A program made the translations under genes and the position numbers. The notes beneath the pieces are model-generated. The model searched no databases. It had not been told where the DNA came from and saw nothing but the letters and a program-made list of their open reading frames with translations. A stretch of 48,022 nt of DNA from assembly GCA_017621155.1 (NCBI GenBank), contig JAGATP010000043.1, forward strand, positions 1-48,022, in the 5' to 3' direction. Source of the DNA: Clostridia bacterium (GTDB lineage Bacteria > Bacillota > Clostridia > Christensenellales > Borkfalkiaceae). Of the stretch, positions 28,527-38,542 are shown piece after piece. Each line of letters opens with the position of its first letter. The first letter of the stretch is position 1.

Positions 28527-29569
28527 TCGCATTCTCCTTTTAAATAACCCGCTCTGAGCTGCCCGCACGCGCCGCCGATGTCGTTGCCGATTCTCCTTCG
28601 AAGGGTTGCGGAGAGCCCTCCCTTTTGAAGCAAGCCCAAAAACCGATAGGCGTCCTTTTCAGACAGCGTGGTTAAATTTCTCTCCTTAACCTCGTTGAGC
28701 CGAATGAGGTTGACGTGGCAAGGTCTGCCCTTTAAAAGCTTAATGAGGGCTTCGCCGTGCGCCCTGTTGCAGTTCTCGCCCGCGATCAGGGAGTACTCGA
28801 AGATGTACCTTCGACCCGTCTTTTCAAAGTAATAGGAACAGGCGTCGAGAATTTCGGAAATTTTGTATTTTCTCGCGATGGGCATTGTCCTGCCCCGATC
28901 CTCGTCGCTCGTATTGTGCAGGGAAATGGTGAGGTTCAAGGGAATCCCCTCGTCGGCGAGCCGCCGCATGTTGGGGACGATGCCGCACGTCGAAAGGGAG
29001 ATGTTGCGCGCAGAGATGTGGATTCCCCCCTCCGCCGTCACGTTTCTTAAGAATTTTACGGTATGGTCGTAATTGTCGAGGGGTTCGCCGCTCCCCATCA
29101 GAACGAGGTTCGTCACCTGCCTTTTTTCGAGCGTTCCGCCGTGACGGGCGTTGACGACGAGTACCTCGGACAGGATTTCCCCGCTCGTGAGGTTGCGGAT
29201 GAGCCCTCCCAGCGTGCTCGCGCAGAAGAGACAGCCCATGCGGCAGCCGACCTGCGTGGAGACGCATTGCGTATTCCCGTAAGAATACTTCATGAACACG
29301 CCCTCGATCAAATTGCCGTCCGCGAGCCGAAACAGATACTTTTCCGTCCCGTCGCTCCCCGTAAACACCTCTTGAATTTTCACAGGCTCGTCCTCGAAAC
29401 GCTCTAAAAGCTTTTCCCGCAGGGGCTTGGAAAGGTCGGAAATGGCTGAAATCTTTTTGCCCTGCATGAGCCCGCGATAGAGCTGACTTGCCCTGAATTT
29501 CTTTTCTCCGTATTCCTCCATCAGGGAAACGAGTTCCGAAAAGGAGAGATCCTGTAATATTTCCTTCAT
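28523..29569 (-). CDS. rlmN: 23S rRNA A2503 / tRNA A37 methyltransferase RlmN
   Basis: A 348-residue radical SAM methyltransferase that adds C2-methyl to A2503 of 23S rRNA. The cluster motif is C-RMG-C-LF-C, followed by ASTLGGLIRNLTSGEI and MGSGEPLDNY, and the C-terminal region has the conserved Cys (GGACGQL). It overlaps its neighbours by 4 bases on both sides. Normal length, typical RlmN rather than Cfr by its operon position. Confidence 0.95.
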   Translation of the reverse strand: MKEILQDLSFSELVSLMEEYGEKKFRASQLYRGLMQGKKISAISDLSKPLREKLLERFEDEPVKIQEVFTGSDGTEKYLFRLADGNLIEGVFMKYSYGNTQCVSTQVGCRMGCLFCASTLGGLIRNLTSGEILSEVLVVNARHGGTLEKRQVTNLVLMGSGEPLDNYDHTVKFLRNVTAEGGIHISARNISLSTCGIVPNMRRLADEGIPLNLTISLHNTSDEDRGRTMPIARKYKISEILDACSYYFEKTGRRYIFEYSLIAGENCNRAHGEALIKLLKGRPCHVNLIRLNEVKERNLTTLSEKDAYRFLGLLQKGGLSATLRRRIGNDIGGACGQLRAGYLKGECE

Positions 29570-30024
29570 GTGATGTCCTCAAACGATCCGTGAACGAAGC
29601 GAATCAAATCTTCCGGATTTGTCTCTACCTGAAAGCCCCTCTTCCCCGCCGAAAAGACGATGGTATCAAAGAGAAGGGCAGTCTCGCTCACGATGGTGGG
29701 AAAGGGCTTTTTCATGCCGATGGGCGAACAACCGCCATGCACGTAACCCGTAAGGGGAAGAAGCTCCTTTTGCGGAATCATGGCGATGGATTTGACCCCT
29801 GCCGCCTTTGCCGCCTTTTTCAAATCGAGCGTTTCGTTCACGGGGACGACGAAGACAAAATGCTTCTTTCCGTCCGTGGTGACGAGCGTCTTGAAAACGC
29901 AGTCGGGATTTTCTCCCAACGATTTTGCGACCGAGATTCCGTCCGTAAGCGAAGGGTCATATTGATGAGGCGTGTACGAAACGGAAGCGGCGTCCAACAG
30001 CCGCATGACGTTAGTCTTTTCCAT
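29566..30024 (-). CDS. ybaK: YbaK-type aminoacyl-tRNA deacylase
   Basis: A 152-residue editing protein that in the family hydrolyses mischarged Cys-tRNA(Pro). Visible motifs are CVFKTLVTTDGKKHFVFVVPV and the Lys/Gly region GYVHGGCSPIGMKKPFPT. It begins inside rsmB (14-base overlap) and ends overlapping rlmN (ATGA). It is an uncommon member of this operon; in Bacillus the neighbours are rsmB and rlmN directly. Confidence 0.9.
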   Translation of the reverse strand: MEKTNVMRLLDAASVSYTPHQYDPSLTDGISVAKSLGENPDCVFKTLVTTDGKKHFVFVVPVNETLDLKKAAKAAGVKSIAMIPQKELLPLTGYVHGGCSPIGMKKPFPTIVSETALLFDTIVFSAGKRGFQVETNPEDLIRFVHGSFEDIT

Positions 30025-31231
30025 GCCTCAGCCTCGCGACGTAAAAGCCTGCGCCGAACGCCTTGTCGGGCAAAAATTGCAGTCCGTACTCTTTCTTTTC
30101 ATGGGGAAGCGGGCTGTCGATTTCGTCTGCCGTCCAACCCTCTTCGATGAGCGTTCGGACGATGTCGTCGTTTTCCTCCCGCAAGAGAGAGCAAGTGGAA
30201 TAGACGAGCGCGCCGCCCTTCTTCAAATAGCGACTGCACGTGTGCAGAATGGCGGTCTGCACCTCTTTGAGCTTTCGGAAATCCTCTTCCGTCTTGTTGA
30301 GCTTCAAATCGGGGTTCTCCGCCACCGTCCCGAGCCCCGAGCAGGGCACGTCGCAGAGAACGCCGTCGAAGGACTCCCTGTACCGTTCGTCGTAGACGGA
30401 GCTGTCCTTTTGCACGATGGTGAGCGTTTTCCCCATGCGGGAAGCATAGCTCTCGATGAGCGCCACTCTGTGCGGATAAAGCTCGAAGGAAGTCACTTTT
30501 TCGCACTTGTCCGCAAGCAGCACGGACTTCCCGCCCGGCGCGGCGCAGGCGTCGAGGAGAGAAGCACAGGGCGGGACAATATCGCAAATTGCGATAGACC
30601 CGATGGACTGAAAGGTATAGTCCCCCCTTGAAAACCCCTCTTCCCGCGCAAAGCGTTCGAAAAGGTAAGTATGCGGGAAGGGCATATCCGTATGCTTTGC
30701 GGAAAGGTACGCTTCCTCGTTTTTCGCAAAGCGCACGGTAACGCCCGCCGAGCGCGCAGAGAGAATAGACGTTGTCCTCTCTCCGTACTCCCTTCTGATC
30801 TTCTGCACGGCAAATAAGGGAAAGCCGTAGCGCACGGCAAGCCCCTCGTCCCCTTTGGGGAGAACGACCTTGCTCTCGTCAAAGCCCCTTAAGAAGGCGT
30901 TGACGAAGCCTGCCGCCCCGCCCTTGCCGAGCTTTTTGACGAGCTCAACCGCAAAATCCGTAACGGCGTATCTGCTCTTTTTCAAAAAGAGAATGTGATA
31001 CAGGGCGATTTTCAAAATCACGCGGATGGGAAGCTTAGGCGCTTTGGGCGCAAACGTCTTAATACAGAGGGAGAGATAGCCGTCCTCTTCCAGCACGCCG
31101 TACACCGTCTTGACCGTTTTTGCACGGTTTACCTCCTCGATCATGGCAGAAGAGAGCGCCTGCTTTAAGTGCGTTCCCGCCGAATAGATGGGGAAGAGCA
31201 CCTGATAGGGATCGTAAATGGGATTCGTCAT
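30011..31231 (-). CDS. rsmB: 16S rRNA m5C967 methyltransferase RsmB
   Basis: A 406-residue protein with an N-terminal NusB-like RNA-binding domain (LKQALSSAMIEEVNRAKTV; ALYHILFLKKSRYAVTDFAVEL) and a SAM-dependent domain with LDACAAPGGKS, CDVPCSGLG (catalytic Cys) and YSTCSLLREEND. ATG 31231 overlaps the fmt stop (ATGA). The open frame runs further upstream inside fmt and was trimmed. Confidence 0.95.
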   Translation of the reverse strand: MTNPIYDPYQVLFPIYSAGTHLKQALSSAMIEEVNRAKTVKTVYGVLEEDGYLSLCIKTFAPKAPKLPIRVILKIALYHILFLKKSRYAVTDFAVELVKKLGKGGAAGFVNAFLRGFDESKVVLPKGDEGLAVRYGFPLFAVQKIRREYGERTTSILSARSAGVTVRFAKNEEAYLSAKHTDMPFPHTYLFERFAREEGFSRGDYTFQSIGSIAICDIVPPCASLLDACAAPGGKSVLLADKCEKVTSFELYPHRVALIESYASRMGKTLTIVQKDSSVYDERYRESFDGVLCDVPCSGLGTVAENPDLKLNKTEEDFRKLKEVQTAILHTCSRYLKKGGALVYSTCSLLREENDDIVRTLIEEGWTADEIDSPLPHEKKEYGLQFLPDKAFGAGFYVARLRHGKD

Positions 31232-32148
31232 GCGAGAATCTGCCCCTTTTTGATTTTTCTTCCGTTGAGAAAATCGGACGCCTTCATGCGCTTGCCGCCA
31301 GAAAGCTGTACCTCCGTGAGCTTGACCGCTCCGCCCCTGCACTTGACTGAAAATCCCTGCTTGGGAAGATCGGAGAGCACCGTCCCGTTCTCCTCTTCCC
31401 CTTCATAGGGAAAGACCTCTACACAAAAGATATTCAAAATCTGCCCTTCGACCTCCGAAAAGGCGACGGGAGAAGGATTCATGCCCCGAACGAGCCGCAC
31501 GATCTCCTCCGCCGTGCAATTCCAATCGATGTGGGCGGACTCTCTCGAAATCTTCTTCACGAGGGAGCTCTCCCCTTCTTGCTTTTGAAGCGTGGCTTTC
31601 CCCGATTCGATGAGGAAGAGGGCTTCCAGAATGCAAGTCGCTCCCAATGCGGAAAGGCGCGCTGCAAGCTCGCCCGCATTGTCCTCTCCGACCTTGAGCG
31701 ATTTTTGCAGGAGAATGTCCCCCGTGTCGAGCCCGATGTCCGTCTTCATCACGGTGATTCCCGTCTCCTCTTCCCCGTTTAAGACTGCCCATTGAATGGG
31801 AGAAGCGCCCCTGTACTTGGGAAGAAGGGAAGCGTGAATGTTATAGACGCCCAAAGGAAAGGAGTCCAAGACCTCTTGCGTCAGAATTTGCCCGTAGGCA
31901 CAGGTGATTAAAAGATCGCCGCCGAGCGCTTTGAGCGCATCCACTTCCCCTTTGAGCTTTACGGGCTGTAAGATAGAGAGACCGTGAGAGAGGGCAAGCT
32001 GTTTCACGGGAGGGGGCGTCAAAATCCCCTTTCTTCCCTGTGGTTTATCCGGTTGCGTGACGACGCCGACGACCTCGTAGCCCGCCCCCAAAATGGCTTC
32101 GAGGGGCTTTAAGGCGAAGTCGGGCGTTCCTGCATAGACGATCTTCAT
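31228..32148 (-). CDS. fmt: Methionyl-tRNA formyltransferase
   Basis: A 306-residue enzyme that formylates initiator Met-tRNA. The formyl-folate domain starts MKIVYAGTPDFALKPLEAIL and has HASLLPKYRGASPIQWA and TDIGLDTGDIL (active Asn-His-Asp set in this region). The C-terminal tRNA-binding domain follows. It overlaps def and rsmB by 4 bases each. Confidence 0.96.
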   Translation of the reverse strand: MKIVYAGTPDFALKPLEAILGAGYEVVGVVTQPDKPQGRKGILTPPPVKQLALSHGLSILQPVKLKGEVDALKALGGDLLITCAYGQILTQEVLDSFPLGVYNIHASLLPKYRGASPIQWAVLNGEEETGITVMKTDIGLDTGDILLQKSLKVGEDNAGELAARLSALGATCILEALFLIESGKATLQKQEGESSLVKKISRESAHIDWNCTAEEIVRLVRGMNPSPVAFSEVEGQILNIFCVEVFPYEGEEENGTVLSDLPKQGFSVKCRGGAVKLTEVQLSGGKRMKASDFLNGRKIKKGQILA

Positions 32149-32600
32149 ACGCCGCTGACCAGATCCGTCGCCTTGTCGATATACAAAATGCCGTCGAGGT
32201 GATCGAGCTCGTGGCAGATGGCGCGGGCAAAAAAGCCCTTGGCGTCGAGAAGGTGCTTCTGCCCGTTTCTGTCCTGAAAGGAGAGCTTGACTTTATACGG
32301 GCGGACGACGTTGCCCTGCCTTCCCTTGACGGAAAGACAGCCCTCCGGCCCATTCTGCTCTCCCTTCTGCGATAAGATTACGGGGTTGATAAACTCGAAA
32401 AAGCCCTCGTCCACGTCCACGACCACGGCGCGGCGCAAAACGCCGACCTGCGGCGCGGCGAGTCCCGCCCCCTGTTCCTTTTTGACGGTATCTTTCAAGT
32501 CGTCGAGAAGAGTCCAAAGCTTTTCATCGAACTTCTCGACGGGATAACATTTTTTGCGGAGCACTTCGTCTCCTACCTGTACTACATTGCGAATTGCCAT
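32145..32600 (-). CDS. def: Peptide deformylase
   Basis: A 151-residue metalloenzyme that removes the formyl group from nascent proteins. All three motifs are present: GAGLAAPQ, EGCLS with the Cys ligand, and HELDHLDG with the two His ligands. It follows priA by 10 bases and overlaps fmt by 4. Confidence 0.96.
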   Translation of the reverse strand: MAIRNVVQVGDEVLRKKCYPVEKFDEKLWTLLDDLKDTVKKEQGAGLAAPQVGVLRRAVVVDVDEGFFEFINPVILSQKGEQNGPEGCLSVKGRQGNVVRPYKVKLSFQDRNGQKHLLDAKGFFARAICHELDHLDGILYIDKATDLVSGV

Positions 32601-32610
32601 ACGATCTCCT

Positions 32611-34773
32611 TTAGCTTAAGTTATTCGGGTTTTCCTCGACGTACACGAGGACGTTTCTGCGTTTGGTCTGACACGCATCGTAAATGCGCGGGATAAGGGC
32701 GTCTCCCTTAAGGCGCATCAGAATCTGATAGCGGAATTTATTTTGAATACGCTTGATGGGCGCTTTCATCTTGTTGAAAAAGAGAATTTCCTCGGGATTC
32801 TCGTCCACGAGCTGTTTGATGGGGAAATACACCTCTTTGAGGGCTTCGACAACTTCGCCCTCGTCCTCGCCCGTCACCATCACGCGCACGATTTTGGAAA
32901 AGGGCGGGAAGGAAGTCGCCTTTCTGAGCCGCTTTTCGTATTCGAAAAAGCCTTTGTAATCGTAGCCGATGGCATAGCGCAGGATATAATTCTTCGGGGA
33001 ATACGTCTGCAAGACGACCTTTCCGACCTCTTCCGCCCTGCCGCTTCTCCCCGAAACCTGCGTGACGAGCTGAAAGGTGCGCTCGCCGCTCCGATAATCG
33101 GAAAAGTGCAGACTCATATCTGCGTCGAGAATGCCGACCAACGTAACGGCGGGGAAGTCGTGTCCCTTGGCGATCATCTGCGTGCCGACGAGGATGTCCG
33201 CCTTGCGCTCCGAAAATTCCTTTAAAATCCGATAGTGTCCCTCTTTTCCGCTCGTCGTATCGTTGTCCATGCGGAGAATGCGGGCAGAGGGGTATTTCTT
33301 CTTGAGTTCGGACACCACGCGCTGCGTGCCCGTTCCGCCGTAGCGGATACGCACGCCTCCGCAGTTTGGACAAGCCGACAGCATTTTATACCTTGCGCCG
33401 CAATAGTGGCATTTGAGGCAATTTTCCTCCGAATGATAGGTGAGCGGCACGTCGCACGCCTCGCACTCCGCCACATAGCCGCACTCCTGACAAATCACCG
33501 TCTGGGAATATCCCCTGCGGTTTAAAAACAAAATCGCCTGTTTCTTCTCTTTGAGGCACTTTTCAAGCTCCTCCTGCAAGGCAGAGGAGAAGGGAGAGGG
33601 ATTGCCATGCTTGACCTCCTCCCGCATGTCGGCGATGGTAATTTCGGGCATGGGGTGCTGATTAATGCGCTTTTTGAGGGAGATGAGGTTAAACTCCCCT
33701 TCCTCCGCCTTCAGATAAGTCTCGATCGAGGGCGTCGCGCTCCCTAAAATGAGCTTGCAGCCGTTGTACTTTGCCCGCATCAATGCGATGTCGAAGGTGC
33801 GATACCTTGGCGCGGCTTCGCTACTATAACTCGAATCGTGTTCCTCGTCGATGACGATCATGCCGAGGTGCTCAAGGGGAGCAAAGATCGCGCTCCGTGC
33901 GCCGACGGCGATCTTCGCCTCGCCGTTTCTCAGCCTCCACCACTCGTCAAACCGCTCGCCTGCGGACAGTCCGCTGTGCAAAATGGCGACTGCGGAGGAA
34001 AACCGTGCGCGAAGCTGAGCGAGCATCTGCGGAGTTAAAGAAATTTCGGGCACGAGGAAGATGGCGCTCTTCCCTTCCTTTAAGACCTTGGCGATGGCGG
34101 AGAGGTAAATTTCCGTCTTGCCGCTTCCCGTCACCCCGTGAAGGAGCTGTACCGTCCGATCTGATTTTCCGATGGAAGAGAGCGCCCTCTCCTGTTCGGG
34201 GGTCAAAACGTGCGCTTCCGCCTTTTCGGGAAGGGAGGCATACGGGCTTCTGACCGTCTTTTCCCGTTGCACGAGGACGGCGCCCTTCTCGGAAAGCCCC
34301 TTTAAGGCGGAAGCGCCGAACGCTTCTTCGAGCTCCTTCGCCTCGCACTTACCCTTTTCCTTCAGATAGGCAAGGCAAGCCGCCTGCTTTTTCGCACGCC
34401 CCGTCTCTACCTCTTTGACAAAGGTCGCAAACCGCAAAAAACGCTCGGAGACCTTTCCCGTCCGCATTTCCGCAGGCAGAAAAAGCCTTAGGACAAGCGC
34501 CTTGGGACAGCGGTAACGCCGTGCGATCGCGTTGCAGAGAAAGAGACTCTCCTCGTTGATGGCGGGAGGCTCGTCGTAGACGAAGGCGATTTTCTTTAGT
34601 TTGTCCTGCGGATATTCGCTCTTTTCCTTGACGGACATGACAAAACCCGCCGCATACGTCCGCCCGAAGGGCACTTTGACCCTTGCGCCCGGGCAAACGG
34701 TTTCGTCTGCGACGTATTCGAAAATTTTGTCCACCTCACTGCTGGCGATATCAACGATGACTTCTGCGATCAT
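32611..34773 (-). CDS. priA: Primosomal replication-restart helicase PriA
   Basis: A 720-residue helicase that reloads the replisome at stalled forks. It has the N-terminal DNA-binding domain, Walker A GVTGSGKTEIYL, DEEHDSSY, and four CxxC pairs for two zinc ions (CQECGYVAECEACDVPL; CLKCHYCGARYKML; CPNCGG). No ribosome site precedes ATG 34773, and the gene follows tandem hairpins, so its expression is likely set separately from rpoZ. Confidence 0.95.
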   Translation of the reverse strand: MIAEVIVDIASSEVDKIFEYVADETVCPGARVKVPFGRTYAAGFVMSVKEKSEYPQDKLKKIAFVYDEPPAINEESLFLCNAIARRYRCPKALVLRLFLPAEMRTGKVSERFLRFATFVKEVETGRAKKQAACLAYLKEKGKCEAKELEEAFGASALKGLSEKGAVLVQREKTVRSPYASLPEKAEAHVLTPEQERALSSIGKSDRTVQLLHGVTGSGKTEIYLSAIAKVLKEGKSAIFLVPEISLTPQMLAQLRARFSSAVAILHSGLSAGERFDEWWRLRNGEAKIAVGARSAIFAPLEHLGMIVIDEEHDSSYSSEAAPRYRTFDIALMRAKYNGCKLILGSATPSIETYLKAEEGEFNLISLKKRINQHPMPEITIADMREEVKHGNPSPFSSALQEELEKCLKEKKQAILFLNRRGYSQTVICQECGYVAECEACDVPLTYHSEENCLKCHYCGARYKMLSACPNCGGVRIRYGGTGTQRVVSELKKKYPSARILRMDNDTTSGKEGHYRILKEFSERKADILVGTQMIAKGHDFPAVTLVGILDADMSLHFSDYRSGERTFQLVTQVSGRSGRAEEVGKVVLQTYSPKNYILRYAIGYDYKGFFEYEKRLRKATSFPPFSKIVRVMVTGEDEGEVVEALKEVYFPIKQLVDENPEEILFFNKMKAPIKRIQNKFRYQILMRLKGDALIPRIYDACQTKRRNVLVYVEENPNNLS

Positions 34774-34785
34774 ACGAAAAATAAG

Positions 34786-34840
34786 GCAAAAAAACGGCGA
34801 AAATGCCGTTCTTTTTAGAGCGTGTTCAAACGAACACTCT
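34786..34840 (-). terminator. Tandem hairpins with T-run between rpoZ and priA
   Basis: On the minus strand AGAG-TGTTC pairs with GAACA-CGCTCT just at the rpoZ stop (34817-34840), followed by AACGGC-ATTTTC-GCCGTT (34793-34810) and seven T. The second has the form of an intrinsic terminator inside the operon. Confidence 0.75.
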
Positions 34841-35060
34841 AGTCTTTGGTGTAGGTCACTTTGCCGCTCTCGATCTCAAGGCAGGCTTCGGCAATTTCCT
34901 TTTCCTTGTCGGGGAACTCGTATTCCCCGTGGCTGTGCAAATCCTCGACGAGCTGACGGGAACGCTTTGCGACGACGACACAGAGTGCGTAACGGCTCAA
35001 AGGCTCTTCCTCTGTTCCGAGTTTTCGAATCAAACTATCGACTGAAGGTGAATTTATCAT
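34839..35060 (-). CDS. rpoZ: RNA polymerase omega subunit
   Basis: A 73-residue omega subunit with PSVDSLIRKLGTEEEPLSRYAL and VVAKRSRQLVED, the conserved helix block. AGGAG lies 9 bases before the start. It follows gmk by 20 bases, as in most Firmicutes, and assists beta-prime assembly. Confidence 0.95.
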   Translation of the reverse strand: MINSPSVDSLIRKLGTEEEPLSRYALCVVVAKRSRQLVEDLHSHGEYEFPDKEKEIAEACLEIESGKVTYTKD

Positions 35061-35080
35061 ACTGTCTATCTCCTGAAAGA

Positions 35081-35623
35081 TTATTGTTTTATTGTCTTAA
35101 GAAGGGCTTGGTACGCCGATTCCAGATCGTCGTTGACGATTACAAAGTCGTACTGCTTGCAAAAGGAGAGCTCGTAGTCCACCCTTGCAAGCCTCTTTGC
35201 AAGCGTCTCTTCCGTTTCGGAATTTCTCTGAATGAGCCGCTCTTTGAGCTCCTCCAAAGAAGGGGGAACAATCATCACGAGCATCGTTTTGGGATACGCC
35301 TTTTTGACCTGCATGGCGCCGTTGACTTCGATTTCGAGAATGACGTTTTTTTCTTTCAGCGTTTTGAGGACGAAGTCCTTCGGCGTTCCGTAGTAGTTAT
35401 CGAAGTGCCTGTCGTACTCCAAAAAGCCGTCTTCGGCGATTTTTTCTTCAAACCGTTCCTTTGTGATGAAAAAATAATGCGTTCCGTCTATTTCTCCGAC
35501 GCGGGGCGCTCTCGTGGTACAGGACACCGAAGCCGTAAAATCTTCGTTGCGCTCAAGGAGCATTTTCACGAGCGTCCCCTTCCCGACCCCCGCAGGGCCG
35601 GATATGACGACCAATCTTTTCAT
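35081..35623 (-). CDS. gmk: Guanylate kinase
   Basis: A 180-residue enzyme phosphorylating GMP to GDP. P-loop GPAGVGKGT, SCTTRAPRVGEIDGTHY and the GMP-binding YGTPKDFVL are visible. ATG 35623 follows the yicC stop by 4 bases, with GGAG upstream; a longer open frame inside yicC was discarded. Together with guaB and guaA elsewhere in the window it completes guanine nucleotide supply. Confidence 0.97.
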   Translation of the reverse strand: MKRLVVISGPAGVGKGTLVKMLLERNEDFTASVSCTTRAPRVGEIDGTHYFFITKERFEEKIAEDGFLEYDRHFDNYYGTPKDFVLKTLKEKNVILEIEVNGAMQVKKAYPKTMLVMIVPPSLEELKERLIQRNSETEETLAKRLARVDYELSFCKQYDFVIVNDDLESAYQALLKTIKQ

Positions 35624-35627
35624 GGGC

Positions 35628-36503
35628 TTACTCCAGATTCTGTACCTGTTCTCGGACTTTCTCGATCTCGTTCTTGAGGGAAAGCCCGCATTCGGTGACG
35701 ATAAGATCGTTGCTCTTCGAGCAAATCGTGTTCGCTTCGCGGTTGAACTCCTGCACCAAAAAGTCGAGCTTTCTGCCCACGAGGGTGCTTTCCGCAATCG
35801 TCCGAAATTGAGAAATGTGCGAAAAGAGCCGCGTGATTTCCTCGTCGATGTTACATTTGTCGGTAAAGACCGCCACTTCCGTCAAAAGTCTCCCCTCGTC
35901 CGGCTTTACGTCCTCGAGATACGCCTTGATGCGCTCGGAGAGCTTGTTTTTATACGCCTCGGCAACGAGCGGCGCGCGTTCTTTGATGCGCTCTACAAGT
36001 CCTTCGATGGTATCCATGCGAGAAAGAAGGTCGGCTTTGAGCTTTTCTCCTTCCCGCTCTCTCATGTCGTTAAGAGAAGCGAGGGCGTTTGTCAGCGTCT
36101 GCTCGAGGACGGCGGGCAAGTCGCCGTTTTCGGCGTCCCCCTCTTCCTCGGACAAAATATCGGGATTTTTCATGAGAGAATACACCGTTACGTCGTTGAC
36201 GAGATCGGGGAATTGCTCTGAAAGCGCCTTTGCCGCGTCGAGATAAGCCCTCGCCGCTTCCAAGTTGACGAGCAATTTCTTTTGTCCCTTTCGCCTGTCC
36301 GTAAAGCTCACGAAGAGATCCATATGCCCCCTCGTCATGCTCTTTTTTACCGTGGAGCGAATGAGGTCTTCATAGGGAAGGAAGAGCTTGGGAGATTTGA
36401 TGGAAACGTCGAGATAACGGTTGTTCACCGTTTTGAGTTCAATGGTCAAATCGAACTCTTCGCTTTTCCATTCCCCTTTTCCATAACCGGTCATACTCAG
36501 CAT
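35628..36503 (-). CDS. yicC: YicC-family endoribonuclease
   Basis: A 291-residue protein with the diagnostic start MLSMTGYGKG and ELKTVNNRYLDVSIKSP, and the DUF1732-type C-terminus GRKLDFLVQEFNREANTICSK. In recent work YicC/YloC proteins act as RNases. The start ATG 36503 lacks a clear ribosome site, and the family start two residues either side cannot be fixed. First gene of the operon, 49 bases after the -10 box. Confidence 0.92.
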   Translation of the reverse strand: MLSMTGYGKGEWKSEEFDLTIELKTVNNRYLDVSIKSPKLFLPYEDLIRSTVKKSMTRGHMDLFVSFTDRRKGQKKLLVNLEAARAYLDAAKALSEQFPDLVNDVTVYSLMKNPDILSEEEGDAENGDLPAVLEQTLTNALASLNDMREREGEKLKADLLSRMDTIEGLVERIKERAPLVAEAYKNKLSERIKAYLEDVKPDEGRLLTEVAVFTDKCNIDEEITRLFSHISQFRTIAESTLVGRKLDFLVQEFNREANTICSKSNDLIVTECGLSLKNEIEKVREQVQNLE

Positions 36504-36551
36504 ATCGTACCGCCAAAGCGCGAATTTTATCGCATGATTTTTGATTTTACT

Positions 36552-36580
36552 ATTATACCACAAGATCGTGGATTTTTCAA
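36552..36580 (-). promoter_or_regulatory. Sigma-A promoter of the yicC-thiN operon
   Basis: On the minus strand TTGAAA (36575-36580), 17 bases, TATAAT (36552-36557). Confidence 0.85.
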
Positions 36581-36590
36581 GCGTTTTCCT

Positions 36591-38542
<1,952 letters not shown>

